Below are positions 26,071 through 38,765 of a DNA stretch of 64,000 bases, piece by piece. The stretch's first letter is position 1. Each line of letters opens with the position of its first letter. The stretch is from positions 14,646,017 through 14,710,016 of the forward strand of contig NC_088307.1 in the NCBI RefSeq assembly GCF_032854445.1, given 5' to 3'. The position numbers and the translations under genes were made by a program. The notes beneath the pieces were generated by a model, which saw only the letters and a list, made by a program, of their open reading frames with translations, was not told the DNA's origin and did not search any database. The DNA is from Liolophura sinensis (Eukaryota; Mollusca; Polyplacophora; Chitonida; Chitonidae).

Positions 26071-26229
26071 GTACGTGGGGAGGTCTACCAGCAACCTGCG
26101 GATGGTCGTGGGTTTCCCCCGGGCTGTGCCCGGTTTCCACCCACCATAATGCTGGCCGCCGTCGTATAAGTGAAATATTCTTGAGTACGGCGTAAAACAC
26201 CAAGAAAATAAATAAATAAAATAAATAAT
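26071..26229 (+). repeat. SINE copy, well preserved core and tail
   Basis: It begins at GTACGTGGGGAGGTCTACC in the core and has CAACCTGCGGATGGTCGTGG, GGGCTGTGCCCGGTTTCC, AATGCTGGCCGCCGTCG, AATATTCTTGAGTACGGCG and an expanded (AAATA)n tail. The tRNA-like head is missing. Confidence 0.93.
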
Positions 26230-26402
26230 ACGCACCAAAAGAAACAGGGAAAGGTTGGGTAGACATTCGCGACAATGTCCGTAATTCTAAGTCACTGACA
26301 TTTATCCGAGGTTATTAGACAATACAGATTTTGTGCACGACGCGTGCTGGTAATTGACCCAAGGTGGTATCATAAAATGTAGATCATCATTAATTATAAA
26401 CG

Positions 26403-26427
26403 GGTGGGTGGGGGGGGGGGGGGTGGA
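26403..26427. repeat. Poly-G tract
   Basis: GGGTGGGT is followed by a run of about 14 G (26410-26423), then TGG. It is a G-quadruplex-capable tract and a likely place for base-calling length error. Confidence 0.85.
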
Positions 26428-26429
26428 TT

Positions 26430-28591
26430 ATATGGTCTAAGAAACTTCTCAGCGAACATCAAACGAACTGGAGAAAGGTAATCAAAGGGAAGCTGCACTA
26501 TGGATTCATTTTTAGCTGAAAGTGCTGCGAATGCATTGTCTAAGGCACATGTGATAAATTATGTCGAGAGCGGCAGCGACTGTGTACGTACAAACATGGA
26601 CATATGCACCGATGCATTACCCCGGGGAGATTAAAACGTGTTTAAATATTGCATAGCGTTTGATGCTGTTTCTCCCTGCTGTCTGCTGAAGAGACAATGC
26701 TGTATTGGGACGATCGTTGAACATCACTGCAAACAAGCGAGCGTTTCTGCGCATGATCCTTTTGGGTTTATGCTTAGATACGTAATATGGGCTAACTTCA
26801 ACGGATCAATCGTATATTATCAAGGTATGCACGTATCGAATCGATGGCGTTTTACACATCTGCATGGACTATATTGAGTACATATCTCTCTATGTTCAAA
26901 GGTCAGTGCGATCGTGTTCCATGACTACGTACTGGTTTCCAAAATACACCGTTATTTTCAGTTGTGCAAATTTGCCCATCGTTCATCAATTTGACCTTGA
27001 CACAGTCATCTCTCTAAACGACTATATTATTATAAATTTTATGTACATACCCAATCCTTGGATAAAAAGCGGTGCCAGGCCTAAAGCCTTTGATGCGTCC
27101 ACGTTTTTGTATGTAGCGTCTGGAATCTTCGACAAATTCTTTTGAAATCTATATTGAGAGTCGTTGATCCATCTTGTGATCCTTGAAGGCGATTATCAGT
27201 TTAATGATTTCCATCTATTTACATCTATTTCTAGAACATTCTATTAGCCTCTGGCTGGCACTCAAATATAAATATGTAGCCAAGTCAGCGACTTTGTTGG
27301 CCAGAAACGACACTTGAACAAAATAAACATATAAAAATATTTCTTCATCTGCAATGGAAGTCTTATCGAAAATGTATCGAGCTCTGGTAATTAACGAGAA
27401 TACAGTAGTTTCGCTTACATTCATTTCACCTTCCCGGTCCTAATATATTTTAAACATCCCCGTTGATAAGAAATCACGTGATCTCTAGTACCTTGTAAGC
27501 CCGTGTGTTGTTTTTTTTTTTCATAAATACTGTTGTAAGAGTATGGTATTTGCTTCTGGGCAAAACGAAACCCGCGTTAAACTGACACACATAGCCAAGT
27601 ATACCGGGTTAACCTCACACTGTCCTCAAACAATTGGATTTGAACCTAAGCCTTATTTATTGGAAGACAGTTGTTTTATGTAGAACTTTATTATCTCCCT
27701 TGGTCATCAGAGATTTGCATGTTGTACGCTGCGTAAATCATATTTATTAAGATGGCACAGTTTTTCAGCATACGTTTACACGTCACTGTTTACACACACC
27801 TAGATTTTTCTGAAATTATTTTTATACTTACCTGAGGTCAAACAATAATTTCACACATGCGCTTTTACCAAAATAGAATACACAGTAGATTTATGGCGTG
27901 AAGTGCCGGAAGCGCTTGGTACAATCTCCCTGACAGTGAGGGCAGGGCAGATTGCGTGCATACTGGCCGTTAAAGCACGGCAACATTTGTCGACTGCCTG
28001 CTGGAGGCAAGGTCATAACGCGTTCTATGTTCACAGTTATGTGTGGGTGAGATATGGTTGTAAAACAGCCTAACATCCACGTAAACCCCATTGTTAACAC
28101 ATACGCACCTTGTGGTATTGTAAATAACAGGGGGAAAAGTGGGGGTCTGTTTTACTCTACTTCATTCCCATTTTTATGATCTAATACCATATGATAGTAA
28201 AATGGAAATGAATTAGAGTAAATAGAGTATAACAGATTAGTGGATTAGTGGATTAAATTTACTTTGTGGTGTTTGGAAAATAAATATTCAATATTAAGAC
28301 ACCAGTATTGTAGAAAAAAATATAATTTATGTGTGTATAATTTTTTATCAATTAATATTTTTATCGAACAACCAACGTAGCAAATGCCCGTTTATTTGAA
28401 TCTACTGCGTCACACACATCATGTCCATGTGTGGTTGCTTGGATTGTAGATTTAACCACCGTCGAAGAAAGGATATGGCAAATAAACCAGATATCGCCAT
28501 CGGAAGACATGAATTCTTATTCCGACGACATAATGCCTCGTTCGAGCGACAAAAGTCTTGCTCTACCTTTTGGCAGATTATGCTCTAAATA
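26430..28591. other. Intronic stretch
   Basis: No supported exon or repeat. A poly-T run lies near 27510. Open frames 26638-26877 and 26864-27145 are unremarkable. Confidence 0.45.
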
Positions 28592-28785
28592 AGAGTGAGT
28601 GAGTGAGTGCTTAACGTCGTGCTCAACAACTTTTCATACAGCGATGTACCGCCTTGTTGCAGGATGCATTTCAACCGCTCTTGTATCTAGTACTGCTTCA
28701 CTGGGGCGACTTACCGAAGGCAAGTAAGCAGCCCCGCTTGAGCCATTATACTGATACGGGTCAACCAGTCGTTGCATTCGAACTG
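28592..28785 (+). repeat. GTGAGTGAGTG repeat family, partial copy
   Basis: It opens with GAGTGAGTGAGTGAGTGCTT and CAACGT-type sequence (TTAACGTCGTGCTCAACAA). It then carries CCTTGTTGCAGGATGC, CCGCTCTTGTATCTAGTACT, GCTTCACTGGGGCGACTTAC, CGAAGGCAAGTAAGC and CTGATACGGGTCAACCAGTC. The same order occurs in the copies at 30055 (inverted) and 49780. I recognise it as a dispersed repeat common in molluscs but cannot assign its class. Confidence 0.85.
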
Positions 28786-30054
28786 AATTTGAATTTGATT
28801 TCGAACTGAAGAGTGCTTGGGCACTGACTGGATAATACTGTTAGACAGGGACATTATAGGTTGTTGACATATTTATACATTCGTCGCTGTTATTTTGCAC
28901 TCAGTTATAATGTATCAGGAATTTTTCTGGTTTAGATAGAACTGAAATGTGTTTGTTCAGGGGTACTATCCATCCCCCTGGAGGTTACAAAAGTGACAAA
29001 ATGCTGTGACTTCATTTCGAGCAACAAGAGCGACAAACGGTGGTCATGCTAGGTCGATTTCTTTGATATGTTGTAGAAAAAAGTACAAGTTGTATGTGAT
29101 GGCATGGCATGCCAAAGTTATGGGATTTATATTTTTATACTTAACAACTTTAGTTCATAGATATCAAGGAAATTTGGTACGCTCATTAAACCTATACGCT
29201 TCCCGTCATACCGTAGAGTGGAAAGGGGAGATAATCCTACAATTTCATGCCCCGCGTGTCGGTGGATACGTCCTAAAACACCTTCATCTGTTAATATATA
29301 TTACAATGAGCATCTGTGTATGGTTATGTTGAGGTCATGGCTTTATCACATAGATTGTGCTGTAGGGTTTACTTAAGTAAATCTCATCATGTTCGATATT
29401 AGCTTTCCTTAGCTGACCAAGGTGACTTTTCTATTTACTGACACAGAGCCCCAGGATTCGTCGTGTGTGTTCGCGATACTGTTAGCTAGGGTAGACAAAT
29501 ATTGACTATGCATGTCAGTTATCGTGTATCCTTGCATACCGTATCACTCAGAGGTGCAGCTGCTCTATAGCAGCAAATATGACTGCCAATGACCTGCACT
29601 GTGTACAGAGGCAAACCATTAAAGCGACAAAGCAACAAAAACAGTCATAGTATATCCGTTCAGGAAACACCGGGCTGAGGCAATCTTTTGAGGGGTTTTT
29701 TATCGACGGAAACCGTCCGATTTTATGGTTCATCGTATAAATTATTTCTGTCGTTGCTGCATGTTCGATTAATAGGGCGAACAGAATTCATTGCCCTGAA
29801 TGGATAATGACCTTACCACATTTTCATACGATTTGGTTGTACAGAGAGACGAAAATATAATATTTACTGGCAAAACGTGTTAATACATAGGTCTGCATCA
29901 ATAACTTTTATTAAGCTATCCCTTCCTCCCGTTATCTCATCTATGTGTGCCATTACCATGCTCTTACTCTTGTACCAACAACCACACAGAAAGTCGTTCG
30001 TATCTATGAGCTCATCGAATTTTGCTTAAACTTACAAAATTGCCCTAAACAGCG

Positions 30055-30392
30055 CGCATATAGACGTCGGTGTGCTATACCGGCGTCCATGCCCCCCGTT
30101 GAAAGCCCCAGTCTTGTCCTAACTCTCAGAATTGCGCTTGGCGTTCAGCATGAAAGGGATAGTCCAACGACTGGTTGACCCGTATCAGTATAATGCCCTG
30201 GGCGGGGCAGCTTACTCGCCTTCGGTAAGTCGTCTCAGTGAAGCAGCACTAGATAAAAGAGCGGTGGAAATCCGTCCTGCAACAAGGAGGTACATTACTT
30301 ACACCCTAAGGATTCCTTCGTCGTCATATGACTGAAAAAATGTTGAGCACGGCGTTAAGCCCCAAGCACTAACTCACTCACTCACTCACTCA
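30055..30392 (-). repeat. GTGAGTGAGTG repeat family, longest copy
   Basis: This is the most complete copy, about 335 bp, inverted relative to the other long copies. On the plus strand it runs from CGGTGTGCTATACCGGCG, AAAGCCCCAGTCTTGTCC and GACTGGTTGACCCGTATCAG through ACTCGCCTTCGGTAAGTCG and GTAAGCCC-type sequence to CACTAACTCACTCACTCAC. The extra far end (TATACCGGCG to GCGCTTGGCGTTCAGC) is absent from the other copies. The (GTGA)n end looks like a terminal microsatellite, as in SINE tails. Open frames 29945-30335 overlap it and are not genes. Confidence 0.88.
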
Positions 30393-32895
30393 TTCTGTTG
30401 GTCATTCTAGTTCATTTTATCCAAATGTACAGGGTCTGCAGTTAGAAATCATTTCAAAGCTTGCTTCGGCGTCTCCAACCGAATTGTCTTGAAGATCCCC
30501 GGTTCATCATTTTTCTATTCATTGAACACATGTAATATAAATAGGTGTTATTTTTATCTTATTGTCTTTGACACCTGTCATTCACTGAGGGCCTCTCTCC
30601 AAGCTTCTAAATGTCAATTGTGTATTACTGTCGAAAGCGATGTCATATCAAAGCGATTTGCAGGTGGGCTGTGAGAGCTCTGAGTGAACATCCCTTGGCT
30701 GTTCCACAAAACTCTACCCCATCATCAACAACTTTACAGGCCACAATTTTTCGAGTTTGACACAGAGTAGCTGTTATACGTCAAGGTGACGACAGTACCT
30801 TTTTGTATTGCCATATATGGGACAAAAATACTTGTCTGATTTCTAAGGACATTTTGTTAGGTTTACATGAAAATTAGTTGTTATTTTATATTTAGACTAG
30901 TCTCTATCAGTTCCGATTGGTAAAATGATTAAGTGAAAGCATACAAAAGTTCCATCTCCAAAACACTTAACAAATATGAACTTCTGACATACGAGGTAAA
31001 TTCGTGATATTTAAATTAATAAAATGAGTATATTACGATATACTTTATGCTACAAAGCATAAATTTTGACATCATAGGGTGCATAAAGTACACTATCCAA
31101 TAAAATTACTGTTAGGAGCAAAACAACAGCTGCTATCTAAAGTGCCCTTTCTTTGACGACAAACAAGCAATTTGACATCATTTATACCTCACACTGCATT
31201 TACCCACACTTTTTGCATTCGTCAAGTTGATTTTTTTTAACTTTATCCGAGCAAAATGTTATCAATCCGGGCATCATTTCAAGCAGTTATTGAACGTAAA
31301 CCAACTACAATTCAGAATCAAAAAAATCGATCATCGTATATCCAAAGGAACTTTTGCTATTTTGCTGTCATTTTCGAATGGTAATTGTCTTTCACCAAAT
31401 ATCAGCCTCGTCTGTGCACATGTTACGGTTAAATGTCGGCAATAAAGTTCATAAAATTTGAAAAGCAAATTTTGTATTTTACAAAAATATTTTTGGTGGT
31501 GTCAGTGGTCTCAAAAGTGTTAAATTAAAACAGAAACTGAATAGGAAAAGGTCATTACCTACTGGAATGTGAAATGACTGTATCGTGTATGCTGTTACTG
31601 TCTGTTAACAGCAAAATCCTCACTACTTAGGCCGAGCTCACGTAACCAGCTGATTTCAGAGATGTTTTAACATTTGCTGGGTACATTTATAGCGGTGATA
31701 TATTGCGCGTTTATTGTGGCATGGGTGACATTTTCCACGATTTACACCGACGTAAGTATGTATAGACCAAAAGACGTACACTGTATCTTAATCGAAGTAT
31801 ACGGCTAATAAGAAATTTAAGTTCTACAGCATGTCATTATCATCTGCTCTCAAAAATCACTTGAATTTTATTTTGTACACAGGTTGTTCTGTAAATCGCA
31901 CTAAACCTTGTGGAACCCAACACAGACGCGCATTTTGGTACACATTTAAAGCGTACGTACGGAAGATATACATGGAAGGTATATTGTTAATGTGTCTTTG
32001 CGAACAGGGTATAATTAATGTACACCTGTGGTACAGATCTTATGTAAATGTTTATGTACAGAGTGCTTTCTGAGAGCAGCTCCTAACACATTATTCTTTT
32101 TAAGCCATCTTCTCTTCAGTACATATGTATATAACTTTATTTTATATTTCTCCGTTCGTGGATTAAGGAAAGTAGAAGGACATGTGTTGGAAATATTAAT
32201 TAATTTGCACTATTGCTTTAGAGGATGATTCTGAATCTCTTCTTCCTTTTTCCTTTTTGTTGTAAATGTCACTTTGGAATCTGGCCTGGGTGAGATTATT
32301 AACTTAGAACGTCCATTATTCTTGACGGTGACATGTACAGGATATTGACCCATCTGAATCAAATCTGTAAACACTTTTGCCCACATACATACGGTTATGT
32401 TATATGGGGTAGTTGTATTTGGCTTGAATAGAGGCACGGGAAAAACAAGGTACACGTCTTCAAGTTACTATGGTAAACAAACATTTTACCATTAACGGCC
32501 ACATAGTCGTTAATTCCAGGGCGTTGGCCCAAATCCCCACAATACCAGCGTAGTTGGAAACCAGGGCCGTCAAGAATACAATGAAGTGGTCTGCCAACAA
32601 AACAACGCTGAGGAGATCCGCGATTCTTAGAAAATTGCATTCTAACGTCTTATCTCCAGCATTTCTATGTGCGAGAAGAAATTGGTTCCTCTGACATTTG
32701 TGCTAGTAATTGACCATAATGGATGGTGAATTGAGAATAAAACTGAGACAGTCTCACATCAGTGTACACTGAGTACTTTTGATTATGAGACACGATATAA
32801 GTACGACATATACCAGCTAAAATGTTATAGGGACGGAAGACAATGTTGAATAAAAACGGCAACAGTTTGGATATTCTATGCACATTTTATGCTCG
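30393..32895. other. Intronic stretch
   Basis: AT-rich. Minus-strand open frames of 73-82 codons overlap one another between 32210 and 33065 in different frames. Their peptides look superficially protein-like, but frames of this length are common by chance here, so they are not annotated as genes. Confidence 0.35.
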
Positions 32896-32899
32896 CAGA

Positions 32900-33425
32900 C
32901 AAGCAAGTCGTTCCCACAGAAAAGTTGTCCACAGATACACAATAAATCGTTCCCCTGAGTTGTGTTCCATAGATCCACATAACAAATCATTTCCCTGTGT
33001 TGTTTTCTATAGGCCCACATAACAAATTGTTTTTCTGAGTTGTTTTCCACAGGTCTACATAACAAATCGTTCTCACAGACTCTTTTTCTTCAAATGCAAA
33101 CGCCAAATCTTTATTACAGAGGTGTTTTTCCAAAACACACAAAGTAAATCGTTCTCAACTAGGTAGTTGTTGCATATAGAACAATCCTTCTCACAAAAAA
33201 ACTTTTTTGGGCAGATGCAAATAGCAAATCTTTCTCACCGAGGTGTTTTCTTTAGATGCCCAGAGTAGATTGCCCCTTCAAAGGAGTTTTACCTCAGTTA
33301 TACACTGCAAATCATTCTCACCTGGCAGTTTTCTGGACATGCACACCCCGAATAGTCCTTATGAAGGAGTGTTCCGCACATACAAACAACAAAACCTTCT
33401 CAAATAACTATTTTCTCCTTACATA
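32900..33425. repeat. Degenerate minisatellite, about 13 units of 38-42 bp
   Basis: Each unit starts with a variant of AACAAATCGTTCTCAC and continues with a TGTTTTCC-like block and a CAGATGCAC-like block. Unit starts fall near 32904, 32944, 32984, 33024, 33064, 33105, 33146, 33183, 33226, 33267, 33308, 33350 and 33392. The period is 40 bp on the left and mostly 41-42 bp on the right. The left units resemble each other most. The repeat does not preserve a reading frame. Confidence 0.88.
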
Positions 33426-33620
33426 TATAGACTATCTTAAAACGACGCCTGTGACGTTAGTGATCACGCAAGCTTAGATGCATCCACATGCTTCAATCTT
33501 TACACTGATTCAGTGATTTGTAATTTTAGTCTTAAGTTCACTTCAATGTGGTTTGATCTATCTTATTGCTACATCCAACACCAATGACCAACCGATGAAG
33601 TATCGTTGACGGGCTGTGTG

Positions 33621-33651
33621 TGTGGGGGGGAGGGGGGGGGGGGGGGGGGGG
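33621..33651. repeat. Poly-G tract
   Basis: After GTGTGTG there is a run of 7 G, an A, then about 20 G. The exact length is unreliable in any assembly. It is G-quadruplex-capable and lies about ten bases upstream of the SINE at 33661. Confidence 0.9.
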
Positions 33652-33660
33652 TAGAGGTTA

Positions 33661-33868
33661 TCACGCTAGCGCGGCGCAATGACCCAAGAGCCTCTCACCA
33701 ATGCGAAGGCTTCCTCTCCGGCCGTACCTGAGAAGGTCTGCAGCGGGTAGCGGGTAGTCATGTGTTTCCCTCGGCTCTGACCGGTTTCCCCCATCCTAAT
33801 GATGACCGCCGTCGTATAAAAGAAATATTCTTGAGTACCGCGTAAAACACCAATCAAATAAATACAAA
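33661..33868 (+). repeat. SINE copy with partial head
   Basis: The copy starts in the head (CTAGCGCGGCGCAATGACCC, AGCCTCTCACCAATGCG). It jumps to the core (GGCTTCCTCTCCGGCCGTAC) with the B-box region deleted, and ends with ATATTCTTGAGTACCGCG and AACACCAATCAAATAAATAC. The core contains a small duplication (GCGGGTAGCGGGTAG). Confidence 0.9.
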
Positions 33869-36024
33869 AAATCTATCGTTCGGTGAATCTGACGCAATTT
33901 GACATATGAAGTGTATTTGGTATATGCCGAGGGACCGAGATTTAAGTTTCCGTTAGGCACTGCTTTTTTTTTCTACCAGCACTTTTTACATGGGAAACGT
34001 TTCTCAAAGTTAAAATGAGCATAGACCCTATAAATATAACAACGGTAAGGAATGCTATATACACAGACACAAAAAAGCTCTGCATGCACGTGTTAACATT
34101 TTTTGAGAGGCTTCCGTACAAGGTATTTTCTTTCATCTTACTTCCGTTCTTTCCGGACAACGTTAATTGGTCCTTTCCCCAATGATCTTGTCTTGCGTGA
34201 TTCGAATACTCTCTAACTCAAAGCTTCTTGCCGTCTGTAAGACATTATTGTGCTTGTCACGTGCCTTTCACTATTTCGTCGTCACGGTGGTAAGTAGATG
34301 ACAGTCTACAATTTCATCGTCCACACCCTTGTAACCTTAAAAAGTAAATAAAAAATGTCAAAAAAATAAAATCAGCCTCTTTATCTAGTGATTTTAAGTG
34401 CCTTATTACTCGGATTAATGTACCCGTTTTCACTATTTTGTTTACACTCAATTTAACAATATATACAGGAGTAGCTACTAATCAGTGGATGGTGAATCTG
34501 GACATTAATCCTTTAAACCAGGTAAAACTGGCTTATCAAGGGGAGACAACCACCGAACTAGGTATACTGGAATGTACCATAATTTCAGCGTTATCTGCCC
34601 TTGAAAATCCTCTTCTGATAACCGGCACACAGTGCACAGCACTCTGCACTTGTCACAATGTCAAGGGAACTGATGCGATCTCGAATTCCCTTTGACGGAA
34701 TACGAGTGAAAGGCAGAGAGTACACAAATATAATGCAGCGTTGTAAATATCATTTAGGCCTATTTTATCCATTTCAATATCTACACTCAGCAAGATGACG
34801 CGGTTCTACTAGTAAAGGAAAATGCAATCCTAAATGGGCATACCTAATACAAAATTTCATGGTTATGCAGTGTAATAGTTTCAATTTGTACATCCGCAAA
34901 GGTGATGCCTAGATGATTAACATCTATATTTCATTTTGCTGATCTGTATGCCTAACTAATGTCACTTCGTTTGACCAGTTGCATGGTGTTCCTAAAAAGG
35001 GGAGGTAGCCACCATTAAAGCTCAGAAAGGATTCTGTTATCGCAGTGGTCTCCCTTGTGGCATATCGGGATTTTCAAAACATCACATATTTATCCTTTTT
35101 TAAATCAAATGCATCAAAAAAAAATGTATTAAATGACAACTGATTAAGAGAATGTGATATTCAACAATCGTTCTGAAGTCGATGAATATGCAATACAGTG
35201 TTACTTTGCAGGTGACCTTAATCTCTGGTTATGCAAGCGGAGCTTATAAAACAATTATCCTATTAGGCGCATACACCATCTGTCCTAGGCAGGTGCCTGA
35301 TATTTATGTTCACCTTACTAATCCAGCTCTCGTTTTCATTTGCGCTTTAATTAAGACGCCTGTCATGTACAGACATTTATCTTACTGAGTGAGTGTTTTG
35401 CCATGAATAAATTCAATTTAGGAACCCATTATCTTCATGCGGGGAGAAAAGTCCTGATGCAAGACTTCAAAAATGTATTTTTTTTTACAGTTTCCCCTCT
35501 TGAACACAGCGTTCCCTCGTCGATTCGTCCAAGTTTAATTGCTGCTTTACTGTATATTCATGGTTATGTATAGAGTGCAACAGTACTTGAACTATTTAAG
35601 ATGAAATGATTGGACTCATGAGTAAGACGAAAGGGAAAGTTGAGATGGCTAAGGCTTTCAATTAATTAAAAACTCACATTATTCTTGCGTTACCATTTTG
35701 TCGGGATCTATCTGCTGGCAGATCATGATCCGTGTTTGAAATGACTATTGATTATCAAAGCCTCTTTTAGCGGCTTTCTTTTTTTGAAACTTTAGTTTGA
35801 GTACTCACGACAGTGCTACGCATTTGAGTCATTCATCAACTGATCAATCTATAGATTTCTCCGATGGATTAGCTTATTTCAGTTTTGGCGGGAATGTGCC
35901 CTCACTTGGCTTAGGTGACGTATGTTTTCAGTCACGCGCGTGTGGTTGTTTGTCAACTTGTCTTCCAACAACATGGTATGCATATCTGCACCATCTTGCC
36001 AAAGGGTATTCTGCCCACTCCCTT
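33869..36024. other. Intronic stretch
   Basis: No supported exon or repeat copy. Open frames 34438-34695 and 35797-36051 are within chance expectation. Confidence 0.45.
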
Positions 36025-36029
36025 CTACC

Positions 36030-36095
36030 CGCGCCTGTCCGCCCCCAATAAAACAGACCGTAATCGTATAAGTGAATAATTTTTGAGTATGATTT
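36030..36095 (+). repeat. Probable SINE relic
   Basis: GCCCCCAATAAAACAGACCG, AATCGTATAAGTGAATAATT and TTTGAGTATG parallel the SINE end (CCACCATAATGCTGGCCG, GTCGTATAAGTGAAATATTC, TTGAGTACG), but divergence is high and the tail is lost. Confidence 0.45.
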
Positions 36096-36429
36096 TGACA
36101 ACAGTGAATTTAGTGAAATAAAATATTCCAATTATGTTAGGACACGGGACAGTGAATGTGTTTTTGTCCCCAATCAAACAGCGCCGGCATTTAGGAAAAG
36201 TAACTTGAGTTATAATTGACCCATACTGCCACACAAGAGCAATGAGACCATTCTGTGGGGCAAAGCATTTGACATTAATAGCTCGAGTGCCTGTTAGGGC
36301 TGAACGTCATGGTTATCAGTGTCGTGGTCTCGGCTTCCGACACTTGGGTCGGTTTGCATCTTACAATCACCCAGACTAAGACTGAAATTAGGTTTAATCA
36401 GTTTCTGAGCTGACTGCAATAGATAGAAG

Positions 36430-36629
36430 NNNNNNNNNNNNNNNNNNNNNNNNNNNNNNNNNNNNNNNNNNNNNNNNNNNNNNNNNNNNNNNNNNNNNNN
36501 NNNNNNNNNNNNNNNNNNNNNNNNNNNNNNNNNNNNNNNNNNNNNNNNNNNNNNNNNNNNNNNNNNNNNNNNNNNNNNNNNNNNNNNNNNNNNNNNNNNN
36601 NNNNNNNNNNNNNNNNNNNNNNNNNNNNN
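36430..36629. other. Assembly gap, 200 N
   Basis: There are exactly 200 N, probably a placeholder of arbitrary size. The real missing length is unknown. An exon or repeat could be hidden here, and the order or orientation of the two sides depends on scaffolding. Confidence 0.98.
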
Positions 36630-38110
36630 TTGTATCATAATTGATACGACTTGGATGTGTGACCTTTTGTAGAGGATGATATATAGTGGGTGGACTTCGA
36701 TGACCTTTGTTAGAATCCTGCCAGAAGCATATTTACCAACAGGATGGCGTGGGCTGGATCGTTAGTGGTAGGTACATGAGAGCGAAGGAGGAACCGGAGA
36801 TCTTCGAAACACCTGGTTAACAATGAGAAACTGCCGAGTCAAGAGAGGAAGGAATGGGATGCCCATCTTACGTGTACCTCTTTTACCCTTTTGTCTCAAT
36901 TACATTCAACTTACATTTTACCAAGCAGACAAAGACACTGATAGAAATCTGGTGTGGAAACGCTTATATCACCAAGAGCTGAATGGTATGGTGTATAAAG
37001 CATGAATCTACGTGGCCATTTTCATCGCTCTGAGCACATGCATTTATATGGCTTAGAAGTTCATTATTTAATACCATATAAAGTCACTAACAGGACAAGC
37101 ACAGCTGCTCCCATATTAGGAAAATTAAGGAAGGTGTTTTACGAATGGTGAATGAGATTCAAGAAAGAAAACAAAGAGAAAATGCCAATTGGAAATGTCC
37201 AGCACTCATATCACAGTAGGTTATACCACGACAAAGTGAAAAAGTTATGATAACCAATTCTCTAAAACCTTTTGTATTGTTGCAGATCCTAAATTTTGCG
37301 CTGAAGTTTAACATCAGTAGCTGTAGGATTGCGTGGTTAGAGGGATACGCCTGCACTCACATGACTGACGTAGTTGTCTGCATTGACTTATGACCCACCA
37401 GACTAGGGGGTGTTTTGTTATGGCCGTCTGACCTACTCCTCCTTGACAGCGGATTTATATACATACACCCACGCCATGGCACAGTTGTGAGATGGGAGAT
37501 TTTTATACCTTTACATCACATCTAAAGACGAAAGTTAACGGTTCGGACTCTTGACAATTCTGACTTATCAACGTGATCTTTAACAAACATCCCCCGTTCC
37601 GCGATGTATTCGCCGACACAGTTTGTTGTGTATTCCGTTACCCTGTGACACTCACTTGGCCTTTTCTGTCACATTGGCATTTCATTATACGTTCATTTTA
37701 ATGGCGACTTTGGTGCAGCTGTGCATTAAAGCTGGCGGGGGAAGGAATAGATCTGCGTGGATTCCACCACAACACAGAACGCCCCACTGACTCACCAATA
37801 CACACAAACGAACATGTTACCCGAGACGTGAATTAAAGGGCATCATTATTATTAACATTAAACACAAGAGAAGCTTTTCATAAATTTAACTAGAGTCGCT
37901 TTGGGTAAGTAACTCCCACACATCTTGAACTTCTGGGGGTATATTCTTCATATTTAAAAAAAAGAGAAAAAATTGCAGGCGCTAGTTTTGTTGTTTCTTA
38001 TTATGTTAGTTGTGCTATCATTTTGTTTGACAACTTTTTAAATCGCCTTTACTTTTGTATATAGTTTATGTCGTATACCCTGAGCGTCGGCGTCCAATAA
38101 CACAGAAAGC
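36630..38110. other. Intronic stretch after the gap
   Basis: No supported exon or repeat copy. Short open frames only. Confidence 0.45.
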
Positions 38111-38765
38111 GATGTTTAACAAAATGCTAGGGGTGTTATCTTAAAAAGTATTGCCATTATTGAGATCAGGGTTTGCTGATGTAGAGCACAATTACACGAG
38201 AGGGATGTTCCATCGTTGTAAATACCATAAATTACTGAATTTCTGACTAAATGTATTTTGTATTTCAACCGATGTTAAACAAAGTGTTAGGGGTGGTGTC
38301 TCAAAAAGTATTGCATGTATTGAGCCCGGGGTTTGCACATGTGTAGAGCACGATCGCCCAATGGGGATATTTTGTCCTTGATTCGGTATGTACATGTTAA
38401 ATATTATAAATTATTGAATTCCTGACTTACTGTATAGTGTATTAAAATCGATGTTAAACAAAATGTGAAGGGTGGTATCTGAAAAAGTACTGCATTTCTA
38501 GAGTTCAGGGTTTGCACTCATGTAGAGCATCATAGAGGGATATTACATCGTTGATACGATGAGTACATATTAAATACCGTAAATTAGTAAATTCCTGGCT
38601 TAGTGTATTGTGTATTAGAATTAACGTGTTAGGGGTTGTATCTCAAAAACTACAGCATGTATTGTCCTGAACCCTTACAAATATATATAAAGCACAATGA
38701 CACAAGGGGGTGTTCCATCGCTAATCCTCTGTGTGCATATTAATTACCGTAAATTGCCAAACTCA
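38111..38765. repeat. Satellite-like tandem array, four units of about 150-180 bp
   Basis: Units start near 38111, 38271 and 38450 with GATGTTAAAC-like sequence; the fourth starts near 38620 without it. Each contains, in order, a GTTAGGGGTGGT-like block, CTCAAAAAGTATTGCATG, a CAGGGTTTGCAC-like block, TGTAGAGCAC, a GGGATATTxCATCGTTG-like block, ATTAAATACCGTAAATTA and CTGACTTA. The units are clearly diverged, so the array is old. No open frame is shared. Confidence 0.9.

Noticed and set aside
32210-32883. Chain of minus-strand frames of 73-81 codons with protein-like peptides
   Set aside because: Dozens of frames of this length are expected in the window, they overlap in different frames, and two frames are open at once over the same bases. 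Chance tiling explains it.
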